From Anaerolineales bacterium (GTDB lineage: Bacteria > Chloroflexota > Anaerolineae > Anaerolineales > Villigracilaceae), in NCBI GenBank assembly GCA_030583885.1, contig CP129480.1, positions 3,226,714 to 3,290,713 on the forward strand: DNA of 64,000 nucleotides. The letters are read 5' to 3'. Shown here piece by piece: positions 52,326-61,614 of the stretch. The notes below the pieces were generated by a model, which saw only the letters and a program-made list of their open reading frames with translations, was not told the origin of the DNA and searched no databases. Position 1 is the first letter of the stretch. Every line of letters begins with the position of its first letter. The translations under genes and the position numbers were made by a program.

Positions 52326-53558
52326 CTATACACTCTTCAAATATTCGCGGATGAGCAGCGCCACCGTCGCCCCTTCGCCTGCCGCCGATGCAACCTGCTT
52401 GGTACTGCCCTGACGCACATCCCCCGCCGTAAAGATGCCCGGCAGGCTCGTCTCCAAAAACATCGGCTCGCGCCCACCAAACGCGGGGATCTGCCGCCCG
52501 TCATGCACCAGATCATGCCCGGTCAATACAAATCCCCATTTGTCCAATTCCACACCCGTGTCGTTCAAAATGCTTGTGTTGGGGGTCAAGCCAATGAACA
52601 CGAACACCCCGGCCGGGTGGATCGTTTCTGCTGTGCCGGAGTTTCGATCTTTGATCTCCACTTCCTTCAATTTGCCGCCCTTGCCGCTGAATTTCGTCAC
52701 TTCGGTGTTGAAACGCACTTCGATCTGCGGATGGTTCAACACCTTCTCCTGAATCACCTGGCTGGCGGATAATTTGTCGCCGCGCACGAGCAGTGTGACC
52801 TTCTCGACGAACTTCACCAAAAACAGACTCTCTTCCGCCGCACTGTTCCCGCCGCCGATCACGGCAACGGACATGCCCTTATAAAACGGACCGTCGCACG
52901 TGGCGCAAAAATGGATTCCCGCGCCGATGAAATCGTCCTCGCCGGGCGCGCCCAAGAGCTTGTATTGACTCCCTGTGGCAATCAGCAATGCACATGCAGA
53001 ATACTCACTGCCATCGGCGGTCTGCACGCAATGATAATTGTCGTGGCTGTGAATGCGCACCACATCCTGCGCCTGCAACATCTCCACGCTAAAGCGCTCC
53101 GTCTGCTTGCGCAACTGCAAGGCAAACTCCGAGCCCAGCACGCCTTCGGCGAACCCCGGCACATTGTCCAGCCGCTCGGTTGCCGCCGCCTGTCCGCCCA
53201 GCGCGGCGCGTTCGATCACCAGCGTATCAATTCCCTCGCGGGCAGTATACAGCGCAGCAGTTAACCCCGCAGGTCCACCGCCAACCACGATCAGGTCATA
53301 ATGACTGCGCGAAGCCGTGGTCTTCAATCCCAGTTTCGCCGCCAGTTCCGCGTTCGACGGTTCGACCAAAATCGAGTCGTCCCCAAACTCAATCGTCGGG
53401 ATGATGCGCTTGCCGTTGTTCTTCTGCAAAACATACGCCTCGCCCTCCTTATCCTGCTCGATGTCCACCCATTTGTAGGGGATCTGATGCTCGCCCAAAA
53501 ACTGTTTGCTGCGCCTGCAATCGGGGCACCAATACGCGCCATACACGGTTATATCCAT
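52326..53558 (-). CDS. trxB: Glutaredoxin-thioredoxin reductase fusion
   Basis: The 410-residue protein joins two domains. Residues 1-80 are glutaredoxin-like: ITVYGAYWCPDCRRSKQFL with Cys11 and Cys14, and the TxP-like RIIPTIEF. Residues about 87-405 are a thioredoxin reductase: GGGPAGLTAALY for FAD, the CATCDGP redox pair, GGGNSAAEESLFLV for NADPH and GIFTAGDVRQGSTKQVASAAGEG at the end. The fusion suggests electrons pass from NAD(P)H through FAD and the CATC pair to the attached CPDC. This would make a self-contained disulfide reductase. Confidence 0.9.
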   Translation of the reverse strand: MDITVYGAYWCPDCRRSKQFLGEHQIPYKWVDIEQDKEGEAYVLQKNNGKRIIPTIEFGDDSILVEPSNAELAAKLGLKTTASRSHYDLIVVGGGPAGLTAALYTAREGIDTLVIERAALGGQAAATERLDNVPGFAEGVLGSEFALQLRKQTERFSVEMLQAQDVVRIHSHDNYHCVQTADGSEYSACALLIATGSQYKLLGAPGEDDFIGAGIHFCATCDGPFYKGMSVAVIGGGNSAAEESLFLVKFVEKVTLLVRGDKLSASQVIQEKVLNHPQIEVRFNTEVTKFSGKGGKLKEVEIKDRNSGTAETIHPAGVFVFIGLTPNTSILNDTGVELDKWGFVLTGHDLVHDGRQIPAFGGREPMFLETSLPGIFTAGDVRQGSTKQVASAAGEGATVALLIREYLKSV

Positions 53559-53658
53559 GGTTTCGTCTCCTTGTGAATGTTTGATACAAAAAATTAGAAA
53601 AGTCTTACTTATGTAAGGACTCGAATCTCATCACTTTCAAACTCAAAAAGGAGCCACC

Positions 53659-54864
53659 ATGAAAACACACATCTGGATTCTCGTTCTCGGAATTTTATTG
53701 ACCGCCTGCGGCACGCCCGCGCAGCCGACACAACCCGCCTCGGACTCCCCCGCGCCTGATCCTGCTACCGAGACATCTCCTCCCTCCTCGGGCGGGGAGA
53801 CTCTCCTGCCAGCCGAGCCGCCTCCCTTCGGCGCCGAGCGCGAATTCACCACCGACTTCAGCAAACATTCCGTGCCGTACAGCGAGATCCTGTCGGGAGG
53901 TCCGCCCAAGGATGGGATTCCCTCGATTGACGATCCCAAGTTCCGGTCCACGAGCGAAGCGGACGAATGGTTGAACGATCGCGAACCCGTCGTCTTCGTC
54001 CAGGTCGGTGACGACGCGCGCGCCTATCCCATCCAGATTTTGATGTGGCATGAAATCGTCAATGATGTGGTCGGCGGCGAACCGCTGATGGTTTCGTTCT
54101 GCCCGCTGTGCAACACGGCGATTGCGTTCAAGAGCACATTCGATGGTCAGGTTCTGGACTTCGGCACGACGGGACGATTGCGCTTCAGCAACCTGATCAT
54201 GTACGACCGCCAGACCGAAACCTGGTGGCAGCAAGCCACAGGCGACGCCATTGCAGGGCAATACACCGGCGCGCAATTGGAGTTTTATCCCGCCTCGATG
54301 ATTTCCTGGGCGGATTTCAAGGAATTGCACCCCGATGGCAAAGTACTTTCGCGTGATACAGGGCGCCCGCGCGACTACGGCAGGAATCCCTATTTCGGCT
54401 ACGACGATATCAACCAGGTCCCATTTTTGTTTCGCGGCGAAACACCCGGTCAATTGCCCCCGATGGCGCGCGTGCTGACCGTGGACTTGAACGGCGAAGC
54501 GACCGCCTATCCCTACGATGTGTTGAGCGAAGCCAGCGTGGTCATTGATACCGTCGGCGGGGAAGCCATCGTCGTTTTCTGGGCTGAAGGGACCGCCTCC
54601 GCGCTGGACACGACCAAAATCCCTGAAGGACGCGAAGTCGGCGCGGCAGTTGCATACTCAAGAGTCTTGGATCGAACAACTCTCGATTTTGAATTCAAAG
54701 ATGGAAAGATTCTCGACACACAAACAGGCAGTGAATGGAACATTTTCGGTCAGGCGATTGCAGGCGAATTGAAAGGCAGGCAGCTCGAGCTTGTGGTTGC
54801 CATCAATCACTTTTGGTTCTCCTGGGCGGCGTTCAAGCCAGAGACGAAGGTTTATCAGCCATAA
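53659..54864 (+). CDS. DUF3179-domain lipoprotein
   Basis: The 401-residue protein has a lipoprotein signal (lipobox LLTAC, Cys17), a Pro/Ser/Glu-rich linker (about 20-55) and a DUF3179 domain (about 70-395). The domain is recognised by MLWHEIVNDVVGGEPLMVSFCPLCNTAIAF and GTTGRLRFSNLIMYDRQTETWWQQATG. The conserved CPLC cysteines suggest metal or redox chemistry outside the membrane. The family has no settled function. The protein stands alone. An AAAGGAG site precedes the ATG. Confidence 0.85.
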   Translation: MKTHIWILVLGILLTACGTPAQPTQPASDSPAPDPATETSPPSSGGETLLPAEPPPFGAEREFTTDFSKHSVPYSEILSGGPPKDGIPSIDDPKFRSTSEADEWLNDREPVVFVQVGDDARAYPIQILMWHEIVNDVVGGEPLMVSFCPLCNTAIAFKSTFDGQVLDFGTTGRLRFSNLIMYDRQTETWWQQATGDAIAGQYTGAQLEFYPASMISWADFKELHPDGKVLSRDTGRPRDYGRNPYFGYDDINQVPFLFRGETPGQLPPMARVLTVDLNGEATAYPYDVLSEASVVIDTVGGEAIVVFWAEGTASALDTTKIPEGREVGAAVAYSRVLDRTTLDFEFKDGKILDTQTGSEWNIFGQAIAGELKGRQLELVVAINHFWFSWAAFKPETKVYQP

Positions 54865-54902
54865 TTTGGAGGATATAAAAGGATAAACCCGATAAAATGG
54901 AA

Positions 54903-55050
54903 TTCACAACCGCAATCGGATCTGCCCAACGGGGTACATACATATCTGATATACAGGTATAAGTTTCGCCCCTCCTGGAGTATACCCACCAAATAAAGAA
55001 TAAATTATCAAGAAATGACAAAATACCCCTGTACGTAGGGGTGTTTTCGT
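54903..55050 (+). ncRNA. Conserved intergenic element copy E: core block plus terminator-like hairpin
   Basis: TTCACAACCGCAATCGGATC, AACGGGGTACATACATATC and ATACAGGTATAAGTTTCGCC match the block of copies B and D. About 60 nt later lies ACCCCT (55025-55030) and AGGGGT (55037-55042), followed by GTTTTCG, the same hairpin type as copies A and B. It sits between the DUF3179 gene and the convergent di-haem peroxidase gene and could also act as their terminator. Confidence 0.45.
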
Positions 55051-55155
55051 TATAAGCCATTCCCGTAAACAATCACATCACTTTGGGAGCAACCGGCAGT
55101 CCTTCCAGTCCAAAAATCATTTTGCTTTATACTGAAATCGAAAAATCCTCCCTCA

Positions 55156-56388
55156 CTACCTTCCCATCGTCGTCAACGTTTTTAAGAACGCCACAAGTTG
55201 AGCTTGTCCATTGGGACCAATGTGAATCATTTCCAATTCACTATGTCCGCTGGGTGAGGCAGGCGCGAAGTGATAATGATTTAGCACCTCTTCGAGCGTG
55301 GCAAATTGACCTGCATGCATGAACGGCGCGCGGTTTGCCACATCCCGCAACGACGGGGTTTTGAAGGCGCGTTCCAGTTCTTCGCCCTCCGTAAGCATAA
55401 AGCGCAATTCCTTACAATCTTCGGGGGCGGCGTCACTGTATCTGCTCAGACAGTTGAATTCATCCGCAAGCACCTGCAGGGCGCCGCGTGTGCGCCCTGT
55501 GTCTTCGGGCAGGCCTGCCAACGCAGGCACGCCTGTGTTGTGGAAGTCGTTATCCGTCAGCAACGGACCGTTATGGCAACGCGTGCAGTTCGCTTCGTTC
55601 AAAAATAATTTCAAGCCTGCTCCTTCATCGGGAGTGAAAATGTCGCGGGCGGCAGCGATGTCATTTGCCAGAACCGCTTCCACGTAGAGATCGAAGCGCG
55701 AAGTCCCAGGCATGATGGTGCGCTCAAAAGCGGCAATCGCCTTGCCCATGTTGACATACACGAGCGTCACGGCTTCGCGGTCTGCCTCGCTCATGCCTGT
55801 CCAATTCGCGGCGGCAACTTCATCATCAATCGGCGCGGCGGGGATGGGGAAGTGGCTCTCATCTGAAAAATCAGGCAATGCGCCGAACAACACTTCGTAC
55901 TCATCTTTGTAGTGCGCCTGAATCAACTTCACATAGAAGGTGCGCGTGCCGCCGTGCTCCACGGGGTTTTCCAATGGACCCAACGCCTGTGCCCATTGGC
56001 TATCCTTGCGCCCATCCCAAAACAGCCACGGGCTGTAGGCTGTGCCCGCAATCGGCATGGTGCGGCGGTCTGTCGTGCCGACGCCCTGCGCGAGTTGCAA
56101 ACCATCCTGAAAATCTTTCGATGCGATGTGACAGGTGGCGCACGAAACTTCATTGTTCGAACTGAAACGGGTATCGGAAAATAATTTCGCGCCGAATGCC
56201 ACCGCACGCGGATCATCGGCATATTGATTGGTTGGATCAGGCGGCAACGCAGGCAGGGACTCGATCCACAATGTGCGCATCAACTCCTCCTCCGCCTCAG
56301 ACCACGGGGAGGTTTGATTCGCGCACCCAAGCAAAATCCCCGCCGAAAGCATGAGCAGTACGCCAGCAAGAAGCACTTTCTTTTTCAT
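55156..56388 (-). CDS. Di-haem cytochrome c peroxidase / MauG-like lipoprotein
   Basis: The 410-residue protein has a lipoprotein signal with lipobox ILLGC (Cys22) and two c-type haem sites: CATCH (about 83-87) and CTRCH in LNEANCTRCHNGPLLTDN. RTMPIAGTAYSPWLFWDGRKDSQWAQALGP and LERAFKTPSLRDVANRAPFMHAG are family landmarks of bacterial CcpA/MauG proteins. Bacterial peroxidases are usually periplasmic. The lipid anchor suits a bacterium that keeps secreted cytochromes at its surface. ATG 56388 is chosen because the MKKKVLLAG signal starts there. It is probably co-transcribed with the FixH-like gene upstream. Confidence 0.9.
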   Translation of the reverse strand: MKKKVLLAGVLLMLSAGILLGCANQTSPWSEAEEELMRTLWIESLPALPPDPTNQYADDPRAVAFGAKLFSDTRFSSNNEVSCATCHIASKDFQDGLQLAQGVGTTDRRTMPIAGTAYSPWLFWDGRKDSQWAQALGPLENPVEHGGTRTFYVKLIQAHYKDEYEVLFGALPDFSDESHFPIPAAPIDDEVAAANWTGMSEADREAVTLVYVNMGKAIAAFERTIMPGTSRFDLYVEAVLANDIAAARDIFTPDEGAGLKLFLNEANCTRCHNGPLLTDNDFHNTGVPALAGLPEDTGRTRGALQVLADEFNCLSRYSDAAPEDCKELRFMLTEGEELERAFKTPSLRDVANRAPFMHAGQFATLEEVLNHYHFAPASPSGHSELEMIHIGPNGQAQLVAFLKTLTTMGR

Positions 56389-56406
56389 GCAATACTCCAA
56401 CAAACT

Positions 56407-56431
56407 CCCTTCCCCCAAATTGGGGGAAGGG
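56407..56431. repeat. G/C-run palindrome (CCCTTCCCCCAA-A-TTGGGGGAAGGG)
   Basis: A perfect 12-bp inverted repeat around one A lies between the FixH-like and the peroxidase genes and is followed by GCTGGGGATGGGG. It has the look of a dispersed palindromic unit and not of an intrinsic terminator. Confidence 0.6.
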
Positions 56432-56447
56432 CTGGGGATGGGGGGAA

Positions 56448-56951
56448 CTACCCGCCCAAAATAATGTTGAACGTGACGTTATCTTCCACGCCATCGGCGC
56501 TGATGTTGAACTTCACCTCCCACCAGCCGCCCATCTGAAAACGCAGACCTTCGACGAGATAATCGCCGCCGCCCATGTCCTGTGTCACCTGCGGTGACGT
56601 GGGCAGACCGTGACCGTGGTCAGGCATCCCGCCATCTACCAAAATGGTCGCGCCTTCCACAGGCTTGCCGTCAGCCGTTTCGACGTGCAAAATCCACGAG
56701 TGCATCGAGCCGACAGCGATCGGGTCTAGTTCGCTTTTGAATGAAACCACGAACGCGCCATTGTTCGTGGTGCGTGTGGTGTCGGTGTTCAGGTCACTGG
56801 TGGAAGTGCCTGACCCACCGCCATGCATTCGCTCCACCATCGGGTGCATAAAGCGCGGACCGAGGACGGGCATCAATACAAAGAAGCCAATAAGTACCAA
56901 TACCGCCGTTACAACAGCAGTGACAATAATCGTTTTGTTCTGGGAATTCAT
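56448..56951 (-). CDS. FixH/YtkA-like membrane-anchored protein
   Basis: The 167-residue protein has one N-terminal helix (about 8-30), a Gly/Ser/Thr-rich linker, and a beta domain with FVVSFKSELDPIAVGSMHSWILHVETADGKPVEGATILVDGGMPDHGHGLPTSPQV...GGWWEVKFNI. The pattern GMPDHGHGLPT is diagnostic of the FixH/YtkA-like family of copper or redox-related domains. His and Met residues may bind copper. It precedes the di-haem peroxidase gene, suggesting a joint role in surface redox chemistry. Confidence 0.75.
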   Translation of the reverse strand: MNSQNKTIIVTAVVTAVLVLIGFFVLMPVLGPRFMHPMVERMHGGGSGTSTSDLNTDTTRTTNNGAFVVSFKSELDPIAVGSMHSWILHVETADGKPVEGATILVDGGMPDHGHGLPTSPQVTQDMGGGDYLVEGLRFQMGGWWEVKFNISADGVEDNVTFNIILGG

Positions 56952-57159
56952 GAAGAACCTTCCTTTGGTGTGGTATCTCTAAAACGGAGTGCAGACTTCA
57001 GTCTGCTGTTTCTGACGGACAGAATGATTGCGGATATTAATCGTCCTATATCCCCCAGTCAATTCGATTTTGGGGTTCTTTACAGAATCTTTATAAAGAC
57101 TTTATTTGCGATTTACCTGATTTCGATACATTTAAGCGTATAAAAGGTACAATTTCCAT

Positions 57160-57843
57160 ATGACCAAAATTCTTGTCATTGACGACGAACCCTCCATCAT
57201 AAATCTTGTGCAAGCCTACCTAAAACCCGAAGGATACGAAGTTTTCACTGCCGCAGATGGTGTGGCAGGTCTTAAAGCTGCCCGCACGTTCAAGCCTGAC
57301 CTTGTCATTCTCGATGTCATGCTCCCCGGCATGGACGGATTGGAACTGCTCACCAAACTGCGCCGCGAGTCCGATGTGTACGTCATCATGCTCACAGCTC
57401 GCACCGAAGAAACGGATAGAATCGTCGGTCTCTCCGTCGGCGCGGATGATTACGTGACCAAGCCATTCAGTCCGCGCGAACTGGTGGCGCGAGTCAAGGC
57501 GGCGCTGCGGCGTCTCGGAGCAGGAACAAGCGCGGGCGGAGAAGGAGGTGTGTTGTCCTTTCGTCATGTACGCATTGACATTGGTGCGCGCCAGGTCACG
57601 GTGGAAGATGAATCCATCGAATTGACTGCCATCGAATTTGATCTGCTGCGCGCACTCGCGGAAAATCGCGGACGGGTGATGTCGCGCGAGCAATTGCTCG
57701 AGAAAGTGTGGGGTGGCGAATATTTTGGCGAAATCCGCGTGGTGGATGTGCACCTCGGGCACGTGCGCTCGAAGTTGGGCAACCCCGAGTATATTGCCAC
57801 CGTGCGCGGTGTCGGTTATCGGTTTGATGATGAGGTGTTATGA
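57160..57843 (+). CDS. OmpR/PhoB-family response regulator
   Basis: The 227-residue regulator has a receiver (DDE 8-10, phospho-Asp52 in VILDVMLPGMDG, Thr/Lys in MLTAR and VTKPFSP). A winged-helix DNA-binding domain follows (about 130-225, ending YIATVRGVGYRFD). It overlaps the sensor gene by 4 bases (ATGA). The pair faces the MacAB-like operon, which is the natural target. Confidence 0.9.
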   Translation: MTKILVIDDEPSIINLVQAYLKPEGYEVFTAADGVAGLKAARTFKPDLVILDVMLPGMDGLELLTKLRRESDVYVIMLTARTEETDRIVGLSVGADDYVTKPFSPRELVARVKAALRRLGAGTSAGGEGGVLSFRHVRIDIGARQVTVEDESIELTAIEFDLLRALAENRGRVMSREQLLEKVWGGEYFGEIRVVDVHLGHVRSKLGNPEYIATVRGVGYRFDDEVL

Positions 57844-58985
57844 ACTATTTTCGTTCGCACTTAACCGCTAAATTATTTGCATCATATTTATTGGTGATCC
57901 TGATCGGCATGGCGGCAATTTGGATCACAACCCGCTTCACAACACCCACCGCATTCCAACGCCATTTACAATTTATGGAATCGCAATTTACGGGCAGTGA
58001 GATGATGATGGGGCAAGGGCAGGGGCGCAGACCGCAGGGCGGCATGATGGCTGATTTTTACCAGAACTTTCAGGCGTCGTTCAATGAGTCTCTACTGATT
58101 GCGTTCATTGCCGCTTCATTGGTTGGGTTGGTCGCGAGTTATGTGTTGAGCCGTAATATAATCGCGCCTGTGCAAAGCATGAAGAGCGCCAGCCAGCGCA
58201 TTGCCGAAGGTCACTATGACGAACGCGTAGGTTCGCACGGCACGGATGAATTGAGTCAGCTTGCGGCAAGTTTCAATCAAATGGCCGAGCAGCTCGAACA
58301 GGTGGAAACGATGCGCCGTCGTCTCATCGGCGATGTGGCGCATGAACTCCGCACGCCGCTCACCGCCATCAAAGGTTCTGCCGAAGGGCTCATGGATGGC
58401 GTGCTGCCCGCGAACGATGAAACCTTCCAGCAAATCCACAACGAAGCCGAACGCCTCAATAAACTTGTCAGCGATCTGCAGGAACTCAGCCGTGTCGAGT
58501 CGAAAGCCATTTCATTGGATATCCACCCTGTGGATGTTTCCCGCCTCATTGAGACGACCCTCAAACGGATGCAATTCCAGTTCGATGAAAAACGCGTCGC
58601 TCTTAGCCTCAGCCTGCCACGCGACCCGATCCTTGTCCTCGCGGACGAAGACCGCGCGCTGCAGATCCTCACCAATTTGCTTGGCAACGCCTTGCAATAC
58701 ACCCCCCAAAACGGCACGGTGACCGTGACCGTCGTCCACGAAAAATCTGTGGCGAAATTCTCTATCCGTGATACGGGTATTGGAATCCCTGCCGAACATC
58801 TCGCGCACATCTTCGACCGTTTCTACCGCGTGGACAAATCCCGTTCGCGCACGCATGGCGGTTCGGGCATCGGGCTGACGATAGCGAAACATCTCGTAGA
58901 AACGCAAGGCGGAAAAATTTGGGTGGAGAGTGAGGGTGAAAATAAAGGCAGCGAATTTATCTTTACCCTGCCTTTGGGGGGATAA
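57840..58985 (+). CDS. Sensor histidine kinase (HAMP, HisKA, HATPase)
   Basis: The 381-residue membrane kinase has two helices (about 10-32 and 84-105) enclosing a short Met/Gly/Gln-rich external loop (GSEMMMGQGQGRRPQGGMM). Then come HAMP (about 108-160), the dimerisation helix with His168 (LIGDVAHELRTPL), and an ATPase with N box NLLGNALQYT and G boxes DTGIGIP and GGSGIGLTIAKH. The Met-rich external loop could bind copper or a cationic peptide. This is an inference from composition only. Confidence 0.9.
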   Translation: MNYFRSHLTAKLFASYLLVILIGMAAIWITTRFTTPTAFQRHLQFMESQFTGSEMMMGQGQGRRPQGGMMADFYQNFQASFNESLLIAFIAASLVGLVASYVLSRNIIAPVQSMKSASQRIAEGHYDERVGSHGTDELSQLAASFNQMAEQLEQVETMRRRLIGDVAHELRTPLTAIKGSAEGLMDGVLPANDETFQQIHNEAERLNKLVSDLQELSRVESKAISLDIHPVDVSRLIETTLKRMQFQFDEKRVALSLSLPRDPILVLADEDRALQILTNLLGNALQYTPQNGTVTVTVVHEKSVAKFSIRDTGIGIPAEHLAHIFDRFYRVDKSRSRTHGGSGIGLTIAKHLVETQGGKIWVESEGENKGSEFIFTLPLGG

Positions 58986-59010
58986 TTTCAAAGCAAAAAC
59001 CGACCAACAA

Positions 59011-59053
59011 CAAAAAGGAACCTGATGGAAATAATCCACCAGGTTCCTTTTTG
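59011..59053. terminator. Bidirectional intrinsic terminator
   Basis: Arms CAAAAAGGAACCTG (59011-59024) and CAGGTTCCTTTTTG (59040-59053) pair over 14 bp. A/T runs sit at the two outer edges. It separates the convergent kinase and lipoprotein genes. Confidence 0.85.
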
Positions 59054-59079
59054 TGTGCCAGATCTCAGCAGGGATTTGG

Positions 59080-59670
59080 CTATTTGGCAGCAATCCCATC
59101 AAGATACGCGATCAATGCCTGCGTCAACGCGGCAGATGCGCCGTTGCTGTTACCAGTTTCACTAGGCGTTTTGCCTTCCTCTGCCTGACGGGTGGCGCGC
59201 GCTTCAGGTGAAAGACTCTGTCCCTGCCCGCCGCCCATACCTGTTCCTTCACCCGAGCCGAGGGTGATGCCGTTGGCGGCTGTCCACTCTTGCATGGTGG
59301 TGGAGGTCAATTGCAGGGCGCGGATGGCAGCGATTTGTTCTGACGTCATGGTCGCTTCGATCTGGGCGAGCACGGCATTGGTTTCAGCAGTGGCGCTGGC
59401 GCCAGAGCTGGTCAGGCTTTGGAGCGCCTGCCATAATGGGAGCAATTGGGCGGCTTGTGCGGGAGTGATGGCGTTGGGCGTCTCTGCAAGCATGAGCGAA
59501 CCGAGGGTGAGTTGCAGGCGCACGGGCAGGGCTTCGGGGTAGGTCGTATCCAGATTGGGGCTGGCATATGGCTCATTGGATGGCGAAACAGCCTCGGGTG
59601 AGTCAGAAGCGCAGGCGGAGATTGCCAGCAAAATGATCAAGATGGGGAGGATAAAAAGTTTGCGAGTCAT
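59080..59670 (-). CDS. Lipoprotein of the MacAB-like operon
   Basis: The 196-residue protein has a lipoprotein signal with lipobox AISAC (Cys20). A mainly helical mature part follows (PVRLQLTLGSLMLAETPNAITPAQAAQLLPLWQALQSL...AQIEATMTSEQIAAIRALQL), with a Gly/Gln-rich stretch and a C-terminal helix. The alternating Leu/Gln heptads resemble the sensor-like Spy/CpxP or hypothetical helical proteins often next to MacAB exporters. It lies 22 bp beyond the permease gene in the same direction. Confidence 0.7.
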   Translation of the reverse strand: MTRKLFILPILIILLAISACASDSPEAVSPSNEPYASPNLDTTYPEALPVRLQLTLGSLMLAETPNAITPAQAAQLLPLWQALQSLTSSGASATAETNAVLAQIEATMTSEQIAAIRALQLTSTTMQEWTAANGITLGSGEGTGMGGGQGQSLSPEARATRQAEEGKTPSETGNSNGASAALTQALIAYLDGIAAK

Positions 59671-59692
59671 GTCAGTTTCCTTTTTTCAATGA

Positions 59693-60907
59693 TTATTCGT
59701 GACGCAATGCCACGATGGGATCGAGTATGGCGGCTTGGGTGGCGGGGTAGTATCCGAAGAAGATGCCGATGGCTGCCGCCGCGCCAAATGCGAGCGGAAT
59801 GGAGAGCGGGACGAGGGCGGTGCGCATTTCGCCGAACGCGCCAAAGAGCAGTGAGCCGCCCACACCGAGAAGGACGCCCGCCAACCCACCAACGAGGCTG
59901 AGGATGATGGCTTCGAGCAGGAATTGGGTTTGCACGTCGTTCGGGCGCGCACCGAGCGCCATGCGCAAACCGATCTCACGGGTGCGCTCGGTGACGCTGA
60001 CCAGCATGATGTTCATGATGCCGATACCGCCAACGACGAGCGAAACGCCCGCCACCCATGCCAGCAGGTCGCGGAATGCGGCGGTGGCGGCTTCTTGTGT
60101 GGCGATGATGTCTTGCTGGGTTTGGATGGTGAAATCGGGCTTGGCGGGGTCTACATCATGCCGCGTCGCAAGCAGACTGGTGATCTGGGTGGTGACACTG
60201 TCGATCTTTTCCTGGCTCTCCACTTTGACGTAAATCGTTCGGACGGCGTCGGCACGCATGACCGAGCCTGTGGTCATATATTTTTGGAAGACCACACTGA
60301 TCGGCAGGTACACGCGTCCGTCGTAGTCAATATCCGCGACGACGCCTTTGGTTTGCATCACACCAATGACGGTCAGTTTGGTGCTGTCAACGGTGATGGA
60401 TTGCCCCAGTGGGCTTTCTTCGCCAAACAAATCTTTTGCCAACCCTGCGCCTAATACAGCCACTTTGAGTTTTCGGTCATTTTCCGCTTCGGTGAAATAC
60501 ACGCCTTCGGCAACGGAGTAATCACGTACAGCGGGGAAGTCTGCTGTGGTGCCGACAATGGCAATCGATTCGAGTGTGATGCCATTGGCTTTGACCGTCT
60601 GCGGGGCAGGCGCTTGTTCGGCGGAAACACCACTGATGCCGATGACTTGCTCAGAGATGGCGAGGGCATCTTCATATAAGAGTGTACGCGCCGCCCCTGG
60701 CACGCCGCGCATGGGCGAGACGATGAGCAGGTTGGCACCCAGTGAGTTGATCTGCTCCGCAATGGCGGCTTCTGCGCCCGCGCTGATGGACATCATCACA
60801 ATGACTGAAGCAACGCCAATGATGACTCCCAATGTGGTCAGGAAGGATCGGACTTTGTTGAGCATCAACCCTTCCCAGGCGATGCGTAGGATTTTTTGAA
60901 ATTTCAT
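59693..60907 (-). CDS. MacB-type ABC permease (FtsX-like)
   Basis: The 404-residue protein has the MacB/FtsX arrangement. A helix near the N terminus (SFLTTLGVIIGVASVIVMMSISAGAE) comes first, then a large extracytoplasmic domain (about 45-270). Three C-terminal helices (about 285-305, 330-360, 370-390) end with GLRMALGARPNDVQTQFLLEAIILSLVGG. It works with the adjacent ATPase. The overlap with that gene is 4 bases. The operon lacks a TolC-like outer-membrane gene. Confidence 0.85.
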   Translation of the reverse strand: MKFQKILRIAWEGLMLNKVRSFLTTLGVIIGVASVIVMMSISAGAEAAIAEQINSLGANLLIVSPMRGVPGAARTLLYEDALAISEQVIGISGVSAEQAPAPQTVKANGITLESIAIVGTTADFPAVRDYSVAEGVYFTEAENDRKLKVAVLGAGLAKDLFGEESPLGQSITVDSTKLTVIGVMQTKGVVADIDYDGRVYLPISVVFQKYMTTGSVMRADAVRTIYVKVESQEKIDSVTTQITSLLATRHDVDPAKPDFTIQTQQDIIATQEAATAAFRDLLAWVAGVSLVVGGIGIMNIMLVSVTERTREIGLRMALGARPNDVQTQFLLEAIILSLVGGLAGVLLGVGGSLLFGAFGEMRTALVPLSIPLAFGAAAAIGIFFGYYPATQAAILDPIVALRHE

Positions 60908-61614
60908 GATTGTTTCTCCGCACAGTGACCGTCATCCACCGTCTGCCCATCGCGGACGCAGATGATGCGCCCTGCGTGTTTGGCAATATCAGGTTCATGC
61001 GTCACCATGACGATGGTCACGCCGCTTTTGTGCAGGGTGTGTAGTAAATCCATGATCTCCACGCTGGATTTTGAATCAAGGTTTCCTGTCGGCTCATCGG
61101 CAAGGATCAACGGCGGGCGGTTGATAAGTGCGCGGGCAATGGCGACGCGCTGCTGCTGCCCGCCAGAGAGCTGGTTGGGGTGGTGATGCATCCGTTTTTC
61201 CAAGCCTACGGAAGTCAACACGTCAGCGGCGCGGGTTCTCTGTTCTTCACTGCTCAAATCCACGTTGATGTCGTAGAGCATTGGCAGAAGCACATTGTCC
61301 AATGCGGAGAGGCGCGGCAGGAGGTTAAACGATTGAAAGACAAACCCGATCTTCTGATTGCGGACATCCGCCAGTTCGTTCTTATCCAGCCCGCTTACAT
61401 CACGCCCATCGAGCAGGTATGTGCCTGAGTTCGGGCGATCGAGACAGCCGATGATGTTCATCAGAGTGGATTTACCCGATCCGCTGGGTCCCATAATGGC
61501 AACGAACTCACCGTATTGAATGGACGCGCTCAGATCGTTCAGCGCGAACACCTGTGCTTCGGGGTCGTCGCCGTACACTTTCGTCAGGCGTTGCAATTCG
61601 ATGAGCGGATTCAT
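60904..61614 (-). CDS. MacB/LolD-type ABC ATPase
   Basis: The 236-residue ATPase has Walker [10 protein letters not shown], signature LSGGQQQR, Walker [14 protein letters not shown] (the TGNLD motif of LolD/MacB/FtsE-like ATPases) and an H-loop in VMVTHEPD. It sits between the adaptor and permease genes with 4-base overlaps on both sides. It drives export of peptides, lipids or drugs across the membrane by a mechanotransmission mechanism. Confidence 0.9.
   Translation of the reverse strand: MNPLIELQRLTKVYGDDPEAQVFALNDLSASIQYGEFVAIMGPSGSGKSTLMNIIGCLDRPNSGTYLLDGRDVSGLDKNELADVRNQKIGFVFQSFNLLPRLSALDNVLLPMLYDINVDLSSEEQRTRAADVLTSVGLEKRMHHHPNQLSGGQQQRVAIARALINRPPLILADEPTGNLDSKSSVEIMDLLHTLHKSGVTIVMVTHEPDIAKHAGRIICVRDGQTVDDGHCAEKQS

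Noticed and set aside
53695..54453. Minus-strand frame of 252 codons
   Set aside because: It is antisense to the DUF3179 lipoprotein gene, which has clear family motifs.
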